DNA of 59,595 nt, taken from assembly GCA_000961575.1 (NCBI GenBank), contig LADP01000035.1:1-59595 (forward strand). Direction: 5' to 3'. Positions within the stretch are counted from its first letter, which is position 1, and each line of letters starts with the position of its first letter. This DNA is from Peptococcaceae bacterium BRH_c8a (lineage in GTDB: Bacteria > Bacillota > Desulfotomaculia > Desulfotomaculales > Desulfallaceae). The notes below the pieces were generated by a model. The model saw nothing but the letters and a program-made list of their open reading frames with translations. It did not search any database and had not been told where the DNA came from. Shown piece by piece: positions 26,053 through 34,833 of this stretch. Made by a program: the position numbers and the translations under genes.

Positions 26053-27567
26053 ATGGACTTTCCAATCCTGCTGACCATATTGCTGGCTCCGATAGTTGCG
26101 GCATTGGTACTGGTGTTCGTGCCCAAGGAAGAAAGCCTGACCATCAAGAGCGTTGCTGCTGTAGGCACTTTTGTATCGTTGGCGCTTAGCCTGTACGCCT
26201 ACTTCACTTATGACCAAAGCTTGGGCGGACTGCAGTTTGCCATGCAGATACCCTGGATTCAGGACTTGGGTGTAACCTTCTTCCTGGCTGCTGACGGCAT
26301 TAGCTTACCCATGTTGCTATTAACCAACCTGATTGGTTTCTCGGCGATATTCGCTTCCTGGAACATCAACAACCGGCCCAGGGAATTCTTTATCCTGCTG
26401 TTGCTCCTGATTGCCGGGGTTATGGGTACCTTTATCGCCCACGACCTGTTCATCTTCCTGCTGTTCTACGAAGTGGTGGTCATCCCCATTTACATTATGG
26501 TGGTCATCTGGGGCAGCTCCAAGCGCGTGACCAAGGAATACGCCGCTATGAAACTAACCATCTACCTGTTAATTGGTAGTGCGTTTCTGCTGGTAGGCGT
26601 CATCGCGCTGTTTGTAAAAACGTCCGCTATGTCCGGAGTCCCGGATATGAGCTTTACCGGGATGGCGGTGGTGGCCCAGCAGCTATCCGGTTTCGACCAG
26701 ATATGGCTGTTCGGGTTGATGCTGCTGGGGTTTGGTTCACTAATTTCCATGTGGCCGTTCCACTCCTGGTCACCCGACGGTTACGCGGGCGCTCCCACTG
26801 CGGTTAGTATGATCCACGCCGGCGTGCTGAAAAAAATCGGCGGTTACGGCCTGGTTAAAATCGCAGTATTCATGCTGCCTGCGGGCGCATCCTTCTGGGC
26901 GCCATACATGGCAGTACTGGGTGTCGCCGGTGTTGCCTACGCAGCTATGGGCGCCCTGGCTCAGAAAGACTTGAAATACGTTGTCGGTTACTCCAGCGTA
27001 AGCCACATGGGTTATGTTATCCTGGCCGTGGCCTGCCTGAATGTAATTGGACTTAACGGCGCTGTGGCTAATATGTTCGCTCACGGTGTGATGGCGGCCC
27101 TGTTCTTCTCCATGATTGGTTTCATTTATGAGAAAACGCATACCCGCTGGATACCGGACATGGGCGGCCTGGCCCGTCAGACCCCACGCCTGGCAGTTGG
27201 TTTCATGATGGCAGCCATGGCATCCCTGGGTTTACCCGGCCTGATTAGCTTCGTCCCGGAATTCACCATCTTCATTGGTGCATTCGATGTATATGGTGGC
27301 CTGGCAGTAGTCGGTATTGCCGGTATTATCATCACCGCGCTGTACGTACTGCGTGCCGGTGCCAATACCCTGTTCGGCCCGCCCCGTCCGGAGTATGACC
27401 ACCTCAAGGATATCCGGGGGCCGGAAATGGTGCCTCTAATAGTGCTGGGCACAGTACTGGTAGTCGGTGGTTTCCTCCCGTCCCTATTGTTCGACATGAT
27501 TAACAGCGGCGTCGTGCCCTTGCACGCGGCAATAAGCGACGTTCTTCAGTTAGGGGGGAAGTTATAA
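26053..27567 (+). CDS. nuoM: NADH-quinone oxidoreductase subunit M
   Basis: This 504-residue antiporter-like proton pump subunit shows FYEVVVIPIYIMVVIWG (conserved Glu), PFHSWSPDGYAGAPTAVSMI and HAGVLKKIGGYGLVKI (pump Lys). The ATG directly follows the nuoL stop, suggesting coupled translation. Confidence 0.96.
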   Translation: MDFPILLTILLAPIVAALVLVFVPKEESLTIKSVAAVGTFVSLALSLYAYFTYDQSLGGLQFAMQIPWIQDLGVTFFLAADGISLPMLLLTNLIGFSAIFASWNINNRPREFFILLLLLIAGVMGTFIAHDLFIFLLFYEVVVIPIYIMVVIWGSSKRVTKEYAAMKLTIYLLIGSAFLLVGVIALFVKTSAMSGVPDMSFTGMAVVAQQLSGFDQIWLFGLMLLGFGSLISMWPFHSWSPDGYAGAPTAVSMIHAGVLKKIGGYGLVKIAVFMLPAGASFWAPYMAVLGVAGVAYAAMGALAQKDLKYVVGYSSVSHMGYVILAVACLNVIGLNGAVANMFAHGVMAALFFSMIGFIYEKTHTRWIPDMGGLARQTPRLAVGFMMAAMASLGLPGLISFVPEFTIFIGAFDVYGGLAVVGIAGIIITALYVLRAGANTLFGPPRPEYDHLKDIRGPEMVPLIVLGTVLVVGGFLPSLLFDMINSGVVPLHAAISDVLQLGGKL

Positions 27568-29016
27568 ATGACGCCATTTGACTTCTCAATGCCAATTAAC
27601 CCGGCGGCTTTAACACTGGAAATGCTAGTGGCTGCCCTGGGGCTGGGCGTACTAATCCTGGGCATCATCTCTCCCAAGGGCGCCAGAAGCGGTCTCGGTT
27701 GGGTTAGTTTCCTGGGCCTGATGGGTATCATCGGTGTGGCCATCACCATGTGGGGCCAAAGCGGTGAACTGCTGGCAGGTATGTACCTGCTGGACAACTA
27801 CGCTTTGTTCTGGAAAATCACCTTTATGGTGGCTGCTGCTCTGGTAATCCTGGGCAACATGCGCTACGTAGATAACGTGGGCCACCAGGCCGAGTATTAC
27901 AGCCTGACCATTTTTGCCACCCTGGGCATGATGGTGATGGCCTCGGCGGGTGACTTAATGACCCTTTACCTGGGCCTGGAACTGATGACCATCGCCTTTG
28001 TAGTGCTGGTCTGCTTGCGCAAGAAAGATAATAAATCGGTTGAAGCAGGTATGAAGTATATCCTGCTGGCAGGCATGAGTTCGGCAGTGCTGCTGTACGG
28101 CCTTAGCCTGCTGTACGGTTTGACCGGTAGTGTAATCATGCTGGACATCAGCCGGATTATCGCCATGCAGCCTGTTTCATCGGCCTTAGTCCTGGCTCTG
28201 GTAATGCTAATTGCCGGTCTCGGTTTCAAAATATCAGCGGTGCCCTTCCACATGTGGTCACCGGACGTTTACGAAGGAGCACCAACGCCGGTAACCTCGT
28301 TCCTGTCCATGGGTTCCAAGGCGGCTTCCTTCGCTATCATCCTGCGGCTGTTCATCACCGCCCTGCCGGGCGTGTGGGAAAACTGGGCTATGGTAATCGC
28401 TATCCTAGCGGGTATTACCATTATCATTGGTAACCTGGTAGCCATTCCCCAGACCAGTATCAAGCGGCTTTTGGCCTACTCCAGTATCGCCCAAGCCGGT
28501 TATATCATGGTCGGTATGGTTACTGCGTCAGAAGCCGGTATTAAAGGCGTTATGTTTTACGCCTTCCTGTACGTGTTCGCTACAGCCGGTGCTTTCACGG
28601 TGGCAGCGTACTTCTACAACGTAACCGGCAGCGACGAGCTTAAAGATTATGCAGGTCTTAGCCAACGTTCGCCGCTGATGGCGGCAGTAATGCTGGTGGC
28701 CCTGCTAAGCATGGCGGGTATACCGCCTCTGGCCGGTTTCGTGGGCAAATTTTATTTGTTCAAGACCATTGTTGACGGTTACCTGTGGCTGGTGTTCATC
28801 GGCTTAATTATGAGCATGGTGTCGGTGTACTACTACCTGCGTGTAGCGCTGGTAATGTACCGCGACGAGCCTAAAGACCCGTCACCCATCAATGTATCCG
28901 GCCCGGTGACGGTAACCCTAATTGTGACGATGCTGGTTACCCTGATTATCGGTATCTACCCCGGACCGCTGTCCGAGGTGGTAAACAGCGCCGCTCACTC
29001 GTTCTTCCTGCACTAA
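27568..29016 (+). CDS. nuoN: NADH-quinone oxidoreductase subunit N
   Basis: This 482-residue third antiporter-like subunit shows YLGLELMTIAFVVLVCLRKKD (conserved Glu), PFHMWSPDVYEGAPTPVTSF and KRLLAYSSIAQAGYIMVG. It directly follows nuoM and ends the operon before a strong terminator. No nuoE, nuoF or nuoG is present anywhere in the window. Confidence 0.96.
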   Translation: MTPFDFSMPINPAALTLEMLVAALGLGVLILGIISPKGARSGLGWVSFLGLMGIIGVAITMWGQSGELLAGMYLLDNYALFWKITFMVAAALVILGNMRYVDNVGHQAEYYSLTIFATLGMMVMASAGDLMTLYLGLELMTIAFVVLVCLRKKDNKSVEAGMKYILLAGMSSAVLLYGLSLLYGLTGSVIMLDISRIIAMQPVSSALVLALVMLIAGLGFKISAVPFHMWSPDVYEGAPTPVTSFLSMGSKAASFAIILRLFITALPGVWENWAMVIAILAGITIIIGNLVAIPQTSIKRLLAYSSIAQAGYIMVGMVTASEAGIKGVMFYAFLYVFATAGAFTVAAYFYNVTGSDELKDYAGLSQRSPLMAAVMLVALLSMAGIPPLAGFVGKFYLFKTIVDGYLWLVFIGLIMSMVSVYYYLRVALVMYRDEPKDPSPINVSGPVTVTLIVTMLVTLIIGIYPGPLSEVVNSAAHSFFLH

Positions 29017-29024
29017 GGAAATAG

Positions 29025-29064
29025 AAAAAAAATCCCTTCACCATATGGTGAAGGGATTTTTTTT
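29025..29064. terminator. Bidirectional terminator after nuoN
   Basis: A 40-nt perfect palindrome, AAAAAAAATCCCTTCACCAT and its inverse, has T tracts on both strands. It ends the nuo operon and also faces the convergent crotonase gene. Confidence 0.95.
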
Positions 29065-29065
29065 G

Positions 29066-29188
29066 GGAGTCAGTAGTCAGGAGAAAAGAAGAAAAAGAAG
29101 AAAACATAAAACAGAAGACAGAATTAGAATGAACTGGTTTATCTTCTTGAATCATTCTGAATACTGACTCCTGAATACTGACTCCTGC
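29066..29188. repeat. Heptad-bordered inverted element, copy C
   Basis: The left border is GGAGTCAG-TAGTCAG-GAG. The right border, in inverse, is four 7-bp units GGAGTCA/GTATTCA alternating. The interior is an A/G-rich stretch unrelated to the other copies. It lies between the nuo terminator and the crotonase stop. Confidence 0.72.
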
Positions 29189-29194
29189 TTCTAT

Positions 29195-29983
29195 TCACTT
29201 TCCCTCGAAACGGGGCATTCTCTTTTCCAGAAAAGCATGCATGCCTTCCTTGTAGTCACTGGTTAAGGCAGCACCGACAATTTCACGACGCTCGCGGCTG
29301 AGCTGTGCTTCCAAGATCGGGAGCATGGCATCATTGAGTAGTTCTTTGGCCCGGGCGAAAGCCTCACTTGGCCCGTTGATAAGCTTTTGGGCCCAATTGT
29401 CCACAGTTTCTAGGAACTTGTCGTCGTCTGCGACAGCGTTTACCAGACCCATTTCCATTGCTCTGTCGGCAGAAAGCACGGGATCCATAAAAACTAGTTC
29501 ACTTGTTCGGCCCATGCCGATTAAAAGGGGCATGAAAAGGGTCCAGGCACCGTCAGGTACCAGTCCGACGCTGGTCCAGGCCTGCTTCAGTACGGCGCTG
29601 CGGGTGGCAATACGCAGGTCGCAGGCTGCAATTATACTCATTCCCGCACCGGCCACCGGCCCGTTAATGGCGGCAATTACGGGTTTACGGACGTAACGGA
29701 TATCAACAATAATCCGGTTTAATCTGCGGGTCAGGTGCTTCCAATAATCTGATGGATCCGGCTGCTCGGAATCCCGCGCCACATCCAGGTCGCCACCGGA
29801 GCAAAAGCCATTACCGTCACCTGTAATGATTAAAACCTTAACACTGTCATCCTCGCAACAGTTCTCCAGGGCCTGGATTAAATCGTTTGCCAGTTCCAGG
29901 TTCAAGGCATTATAATGTGGCCGTTTCAGGGTGATTGTTCCCTTGCCTTCCTGTTTATCCAGAACCAGCGCTGTAAAACTCAA
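29195..29983 (-). CDS. Enoyl-CoA hydratase/isomerase (crotonase family, PaaG-like)
   Basis: This 262-residue crotonase-fold protein has HYNALNLELANDLIQAL, the oxyanion-hole segments FCSGGDL (about residue 60) and INGPVAGAGMSIIAACDLRIA, and a C-terminal trimerisation helix. The hydratase Glu of the first catalytic loop is replaced (AWTSVGLVPDGAW); the PD pair resembles PaaG-type and delta3-delta2 isomerases. Isomerase activity is thus more likely than hydration. The TTG start follows GGAGG by 9 nt. It is a single gene without neighbouring acyl-CoA enzymes. Confidence 0.85.
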   Translation of the reverse strand: MSFTALVLDKQEGKGTITLKRPHYNALNLELANDLIQALENCCEDDSVKVLIITGDGNGFCSGGDLDVARDSEQPDPSDYWKHLTRRLNRIIVDIRYVRKPVIAAINGPVAGAGMSIIAACDLRIATRSAVLKQAWTSVGLVPDGAWTLFMPLLIGMGRTSELVFMDPVLSADRAMEMGLVNAVADDDKFLETVDNWAQKLINGPSEAFARAKELLNDAMLPILEAQLSRERREIVGAALTSDYKEGMHAFLEKRMPRFEGK

Positions 29984-30195
29984 GGCTAATGACCTCCTCG
30001 CGTGATATTATATATTAGCAAATTTATTCTCAACAGAAATTTAAAATCCTGCCCGTAGTAAATAAAACATAATTAAAAGCAGATCCCAAATTCATTCTAA
30101 ATTAGCAAAAGACCGTTAGCCCAGCATATTCTAATAAATCGTGCTATAATTAGGCCAATAAAAAAATGACAATGCTTTTAACGGGGAGGTTGATT

Positions 30196-31065
30196 ATGAA
30201 ACAAAAAAATTTATACCAGGGCTCCGCTAAATACATAGCATCCCCGGAACTGCTGAATGCTGTTAACGTGTCGGTGGCATTAAACCGCCCCCTGCTAATC
30301 AAAGGTGAACCAGGAACCGGTAAAACAATGCTGGCCCAAAGCATTGCCGAAAACCTGGGCAAAAGGCTGGTTATCTGGAATATTAAGTCCACCACCAAGG
30401 CCCAGGACGGGCTTTACGTTTACGATACGGTACAGCGCCTTTATGACAGCCAGTTCGGTGAGGGTGATGTGCGGGACATCAGACGCTATATTAAGCTGGG
30501 TAAATTAGGTGAAGCTTTCGTGGCCGATCAAAGAGTGGTTTTGTTAATTGACGAAATTGACAAAGCCGACATTGAGTTTCCCAATGACCTGCTCTGGGAG
30601 CTGGATCAGATGGATTTCAGCATCTTCGAAACCGGGGAAACGATTGCCGCCCGGCACCGGCCTATAGTGGTGATTACTAGTAATGCTGAAAAAGAACTGC
30701 CGGACGCTTTTTTACGGCGCTGCATATTTCACTATATTGCGTTTCCGGACGAGGAAACCATGCATGAAATCATTCGAGTGCACCATCCGGACCTGGAACA
30801 AAAGATGGTCCAGAGCGCCATCATGGCTTTTTACAGGGTCAGAGAACTACCGGGACTGCAAAAGAGACCAAGTACCAGCGAACTGCTGGACTGGGTTCAA
30901 GCGCTGGTAATTGGCGGGGTGGATCCGGAAAGCATTAACTCCCAATTCCCTCTGCCCGGTGTGCTGCTGAAAAAGGATCAGGATATGGCTGTGCTGAAGC
31001 GCCGTTTCAGTACAGTTGATGAATCTCCCGGTAAAAGAAACCTACCGGGTTTCAGGCGGGTGTAA
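30196..31065 (+). CDS. MoxR-type AAA+ ATPase (CoxD-like)
   Basis: This 289-residue AAA+ ATPase has Walker A GEPGTGKTMLAQS (about residue 36), Walker B VVLLIDEIDKAD (about 113) and sensor region VVITSNAEKELPDAFLRRC (about 157). MoxR proteins act with VWA partners as chaperones that insert cofactors or remodel enzyme complexes. The ATG at 30196 follows GGGGAGG; an ATG at 30166 lacks a ribosome binding site. The VWA gene starts 3 nt downstream, so the two form a pair. The client is not evident. Confidence 0.9.
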   Translation: MKQKNLYQGSAKYIASPELLNAVNVSVALNRPLLIKGEPGTGKTMLAQSIAENLGKRLVIWNIKSTTKAQDGLYVYDTVQRLYDSQFGEGDVRDIRRYIKLGKLGEAFVADQRVVLLIDEIDKADIEFPNDLLWELDQMDFSIFETGETIAARHRPIVVITSNAEKELPDAFLRRCIFHYIAFPDEETMHEIIRVHHPDLEQKMVQSAIMAFYRVRELPGLQKRPSTSELLDWVQALVIGGVDPESINSQFPLPGVLLKKDQDMAVLKRRFSTVDESPGKRNLPGFRRV

Positions 31066-31068
31066 TCG

Positions 31069-32280
31069 TTGTTTACAGATTTCTATTATACTTTACGTCG
31101 CGAAGGTGTCCAGGTAACCATCACCGAGTGGCTAACCTTGATGCAAGCGCTAAAACTAGGCCTGGCCGGGGACAGTTTGACTGGTTTTTATTACCTGGCA
31201 CGTTCTGTGCTTATAAAAACAGAAACCCGTTATGACGCCTATGATCGAGCATTTTTGAAGTATTTTGCCGGTGTTGAAACCCCACCCCAGGTTACCGATC
31301 AGGTGTTGCAGTGGCTGGAAAACGCTCTACCACCGCTTAAAATGAACCCTGGCGAAAAAAACCCGTCATTTGACTGGAGCCTGGACGAGCTGCGCCGGGC
31401 ATTGGCCGAGCGGCTTGAGAAACAAGACGGCGAACACCACGGGGGATCGCAGTGGATCGGTACAGGCGGCACTTCACCATTCGGTCATTCCGGCTACCAC
31501 CCCGCAGGGGTGCGGATAGGTGGCGAGTCGGTAAACAAATCGGCGGTTAAAGTGGCCGGGGACAGAGCCTACCGCGATTTTAGAACTGACGAGACATTAA
31601 GCACCAGGCAGTTTGAACTGGCCCTGCGCAGACTGCGCCTGCTAAGTACCGCAGTGGAGGGAGAGAAAGACACTCTGGACCTGGATGCCACTGTAGATGC
31701 CATCGGGCGTAATGCCGGCAGGCTGGAACTGGTATGGGCCCGGAGCAGAAAAAACCGGGTTAAACTGCTGGTGCTGATGGATTCAGGCGGGTCAATGAAT
31801 CCGTACCAGCGGTTATGCAGTAGGCTTTTTAACGCCGCCAACAAATCTACCCATTTTCGCGACTTGCAATTTTACTATTTTCATAACTGTGTTTATGAAA
31901 TTATATTTAAAGACCCCGTATGCATGCGCAGAAATTCACTGGCTACCTTTGAATTCCTACGCCAATATGGGTCGGATTACCGCTTAATTATAGTGGGTGA
32001 TGCCAGCATGGGGCCGGGCGAACTACTTAGGCCATATGGTTCACTGGACTGGGGGGCGGACAACGAAGAACCGGGTATCAATTGGATGCGCCGGTTGGCT
32101 GCGCACTTTGAATTCAGCGCCTGGTTAAATCCCATCCCCCGGGCCCATTGGAAGATGGTCGAGGGTGCTTATACCATTAGCGCATTACAGGAAGTATTCC
32201 CCATGTTTGAGCTGACCCTGGACGGTCTGAACGAATGCACTAAAGCTTTGATATCTAAAAAGAGCGCTAAAAGAATTTAA
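31069..32280 (+). CDS. VWA domain-containing CoxE-like protein
   Basis: This 403-residue protein has a von Willebrand factor A domain in its second half with a MIDAS-type LVLMDSGGSMNPY (about residue 237); the canonical DxSxS is DSGGS. The N-terminal half is charged and helical, with a His/Gly-rich linker (residues 120-150). It is the usual partner of MoxR/CoxD ATPases (compare NorQ/NorD, RavA/ViaA). The TTG start lies 3 nt after the ATPase stop. No CO dehydrogenase, nitric oxide reductase or chelatase gene is nearby. Confidence 0.85.
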   Translation: MFTDFYYTLRREGVQVTITEWLTLMQALKLGLAGDSLTGFYYLARSVLIKTETRYDAYDRAFLKYFAGVETPPQVTDQVLQWLENALPPLKMNPGEKNPSFDWSLDELRRALAERLEKQDGEHHGGSQWIGTGGTSPFGHSGYHPAGVRIGGESVNKSAVKVAGDRAYRDFRTDETLSTRQFELALRRLRLLSTAVEGEKDTLDLDATVDAIGRNAGRLELVWARSRKNRVKLLVLMDSGGSMNPYQRLCSRLFNAANKSTHFRDLQFYYFHNCVYEIIFKDPVCMRRNSLATFEFLRQYGSDYRLIIVGDASMGPGELLRPYGSLDWGADNEEPGINWMRRLAAHFEFSAWLNPIPRAHWKMVEGAYTISALQEVFPMFELTLDGLNECTKALISKKSAKRI

Positions 32281-32314
32281 TATAGCCAAATAAAAGCAAG
32301 GAGGACTGATTAGA

Positions 32315-32767
32315 ATGACAGAAATCGATCTGGCAACCCAAATGCGCAATAAGGCGGGGGAGAGCTTTCGCAGCGGCTATAATTGTTCAGAAGCAATTTT
32401 TACTGCCTTTCGGGAATTGGTGGCCCCTGATTTAAACCCGGAACTGGTACGCGTGTTCACCGGCTACGGTGGCGGGCTGGGACATGCCGGGTGCATGTGC
32501 GGCGCTCTGACCGGTTCGGTAGCCATTCTTGGTTTGCTAACCGGCCGGGTTAACAACGAGGGCGACCGTGAAAAGTGTTACGAACATGCCAGAAATTTTC
32601 ATGATCGTTTCGAACAGAAATATTCGGCTACCTGCTGCAGAGTGCTAAATCCACACCCTTTTGACACTACCGAGCACCTTAAAAACTGCCTCAAAATTAC
32701 TGGCAATACGGCCAAAATGTTAACTGAGTATTTAACTGAAAAAAACTTGGTCCCGGCTGACAAGTAG
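32315..32767 (+). CDS. C_GCAxxG_C_C family redox-type protein
   Basis: This 150-residue protein has the conserved Cys set of the family: NCSEAI (about residue 24), GCMCGALTG (about 53), CCRVLNP (about 107) and a final KNCLK. Such small helical proteins, often of oxidoreductase operons, are thought to bind a metal or disulfide redox centre; the reaction is unknown. It follows the VWA gene by 34 nt with its own AAGGAGG and may belong to the same transcript. Confidence 0.85.
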   Translation: MTEIDLATQMRNKAGESFRSGYNCSEAIFTAFRELVAPDLNPELVRVFTGYGGGLGHAGCMCGALTGSVAILGLLTGRVNNEGDREKCYEHARNFHDRFEQKYSATCCRVLNPHPFDTTEHLKNCLKITGNTAKMLTEYLTEKNLVPADK

Positions 32768-32777
32768 GCTCATTATC

Positions 32778-33131
32778 TTGACCGGGGAGAAGCGTAGTCT
32801 GGGCATTAAAGGCGAAGATCTGGCTGTCCGGTTTTTAATGAATAAAGGCTTTCGGATCATCGAACGTAATTTTAGGTGCCGGATAGGTGAAATTGATATC
32901 GTGGCCAGGGACGGTAATTATCTGGTATTCGTGGAAGTACGCACCAGAAGTCGCAGTAAATACGGCTTGGCCCTGGAAAGCATCACCAGGGCTAAAATAA
33001 AAAAACTGCGGCAGTTGGCCAGTTTTTATCTGGTTCGCCACCCGCAGGATCGCTTATTCATCCGGTTTGATGTGGTGGCGGTAAACTGGGCGCAAGACAC
33101 GGAGATCACGCACATTGAAAATGCTTTCTAA
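32778..33131 (+). CDS. yraN: YraN family endonuclease-like protein
   Basis: This 117-residue UPF0102 protein with a PD-(D/E)xK nuclease-like fold shows LGIKGEDLAVRFL, GEIDIVARDGNYLVFVEVRTR (the putative D-ExK core) and RFDVVAV. The TTG start at 32778 gives the normal length. In related Firmicutes it follows rnhB and precedes comM; here the nuo and MoxR genes lie before it and an 11-kb block lies after it. Confidence 0.92.
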   Translation: MTGEKRSLGIKGEDLAVRFLMNKGFRIIERNFRCRIGEIDIVARDGNYLVFVEVRTRSRSKYGLALESITRAKIKKLRQLASFYLVRHPQDRLFIRFDVVAVNWAQDTEITHIENAF

Positions 33132-33190
33132 TATTTAACACGTTAATTCGCCCATTAAACGCCTTAATTTGCCTTTTCAAGGGCAACCTG

Positions 33191-33219
33191 TTGAGCAGCG
33201 GCCTGGGATAGCCTAATAT
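33191..33219 (+). promoter_or_regulatory. Promoter of the 42-residue Cys-rich gene
   Basis: TTGAGC (33191-33196) and TAATAT (33214-33219) are separated by 17 nt, with the start codon 31 nt downstream. Confidence 0.6.
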
Positions 33220-33250
33220 AAGGTTAAGAAAATATTAGGAGGTTATTAAC

Positions 33251-33379
33251 ATGGCGCCGCAGGTTAGCTTTAGTGAACAGATTTGCGTTGAATGCAGCCT
33301 GTGTAGTTTTTACTGGGGAAACAGTTGCCCGGGTTTAAGGAAATTTACCAGGGACGCTTGTGCCGAAATAGAATCTTAA
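33251..33379 (+). CDS. Small Cys-rich protein with CxxCxxC motif (42 residues)
   Basis: A short frame with an AGGAGG box 8 nt before its ATG encodes 42 residues. Four of its five Cys form C-V-E-C-S-L-C followed seven residues later by C-P, the ligand order of a single 4Fe-4S ferredoxin motif (CxxCxxC...CP) but with a longer last gap; the fifth is near the C-terminus. The promoter upstream and terminator downstream make it a complete transcription unit. I recognise no family. It could bind an iron-sulfur cluster or zinc. Confidence 0.72.
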   Translation: MAPQVSFSEQICVECSLCSFYWGNSCPGLRKFTRDACAEIES

Positions 33380-33427
33380 CAAACCCCGCTTAAACGGAGG
33401 CCACTGAAAAAGTGCCCTTGCTAATTA

Positions 33428-33474
33428 AAAGAGCCGTAATTACTGTAAAATAAGTAATTACGGCTCTTTTTTAG
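33428..33474. terminator. Bidirectional terminator
   Basis: AAAGAGCCGTAATTACT pairs perfectly with AGTAATTACGGCTCTTT around an 8-nt loop, with T runs on both strands. It ends both the small Cys-rich gene and the convergent SLH gene. Confidence 0.93.
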
Positions 33475-33495
33475 TATAATTTAATATAGTAGTAA

Positions 33496-34821
33496 CTATT
33501 TGATCATAGAATTAACTATTATTGTAACGGCTTCAGCCCTGGAGGCATCACCTTTCGGTTTTAAGATGTTGCCCGGGTATCCTTTGATGATTCCATTTTT
33601 CACCGCGGTAATTATTGATTCTTTTGCCCATGTTGAGATATCCCCGCTGTCGGTGAAAGTAAGCTCACCAAACGCCGGGCTTAGTTTAGCGGCTTTAACT
33701 ATCATCGCGGCAATTTGCTCCCTGGTAATTGGGTCGTTTGGGCCAAAGCGGCTATCGTCGTAGCCGTTGACTATACCGTAAGCTGCCGCTGTGGAGATAA
33801 AATCCCTGGCCCAGTGATTGGCTGTATCAGTAAACTTCTTGCCCTGCCTGGGTGTAAGGTTAAAAGCATTGACCAGCACGGTAGCAAACTCGGCCCGGGT
33901 GATGGTCTTATTCGGCTTGAAGCTGCCGTCGGGGTAGCCGCTGACGGCACCCAGTTCAACCAGTTTTTTTATATTTGCCCCGGCCCAGTGGCCGGCTATG
34001 TCTGTTAGGTTAACGCCCGGCTTTGGTTCAGGGACGCTGTTTTTTTCCGCCATGACGGCAAATTTGGTAAAGTGGTCAACAGTGACGGTGATGGTGTGGC
34101 CGGACACTGTACCACCCAGGCGCAACCACTGCCCCTTGTTTTCGTCGTAGTAATACACCGCCGGGTTTTGCCCCGGGGCCAACTTGGATGGGTCGAAGGT
34201 AAATGCGATAGTCACTGGCACATTGAAGCTGTAATGTTCCTGCCCGTTCACGGTAAATTGATACACCGCACCCATAATCATTAAACCTGCAGGCGCAGAT
34301 GGTGCCGAGACAAGCTTTTGTATGGTCACCTGTGCTCTGTCACTCCCCTGCAGGGCGTTGGGCGGTATTTTTAAAGAGACATCGCCCAGCTTTGTAGTAC
34401 CGCCCAATGCCGAGGTAATTGACCACGTGTTGCTATTTGTTTTACTAGTGGATGAGCCTCCTCGTACCTGGCCGGGCGGTTTTGTCAATGTGACGTTTAG
34501 CGTCTCTGCAGCCACATTGCCGCCATACCCGGCGATAATCTTTAATGGTTGCGGTGCGTCCGGTGTCACAAATTTTCCACTGTAGGCGCCGGTTGCGTCC
34601 GCCAGGACTTCATCGTAGAAAACGATGTTCCCGGCCCCGTCCAAAACTTTGACCGGCACTAGAACGCCGGGAACGGCGGTGCCAGAATAATTTATCGTGC
34701 TGCCTACCGCAGCGCTTTCGGCGCTCAAGTTCAGGGTAACACTAGCCAGGGCGGCGCATGGGAAGCAGAAGACCAAAATCAATATCACGGCTGCTATTAA
34801 TTTTCTTTTCATTGTCTGCAC
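33496..34821 (-). CDS. SLH-domain surface protein
   Basis: This 441-residue exported protein has a Lys-rich signal peptide with cleavage after ALA (about residue 27). An Ig-like segment follows, then a ZU5-like beta region (TTKLGDVSLKIPPNALQG, DHFTKFAVM). Three S-layer homology repeats (about residues 265-440) begin DIAGHWAGANIKKLVELGAV, FTDTANHWARDFISTA and FTDSGDISTWAKESI. SLH repeats bind pyruvylated secondary cell-wall polymers. The gene begins 12 nt after the FG-GAP gene, so the pair is likely co-transcribed; it may anchor its partner to the wall. Confidence 0.92.
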   Translation of the reverse strand: MQTMKRKLIAAVILILVFCFPCAALASVTLNLSAESAAVGSTINYSGTAVPGVLVPVKVLDGAGNIVFYDEVLADATGAYSGKFVTPDAPQPLKIIAGYGGNVAAETLNVTLTKPPGQVRGGSSTSKTNSNTWSITSALGGTTKLGDVSLKIPPNALQGSDRAQVTIQKLVSAPSAPAGLMIMGAVYQFTVNGQEHYSFNVPVTIAFTFDPSKLAPGQNPAVYYYDENKGQWLRLGGTVSGHTITVTVDHFTKFAVMAEKNSVPEPKPGVNLTDIAGHWAGANIKKLVELGAVSGYPDGSFKPNKTITRAEFATVLVNAFNLTPRQGKKFTDTANHWARDFISTAAAYGIVNGYDDSRFGPNDPITREQIAAMIVKAAKLSPAFGELTFTDSGDISTWAKESIITAVKNGIIKGYPGNILKPKGDASRAEAVTIIVNSMIK

Positions 34822-34833
34822 TTCCTTTACCTC

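Noticed and set aside
31069-32280. Magnesium chelatase subunit D
   Set aside because: The MoxR partner and overall layout fit CoxE-like VWA proteins; no tetrapyrrole genes or third subunit are nearby.
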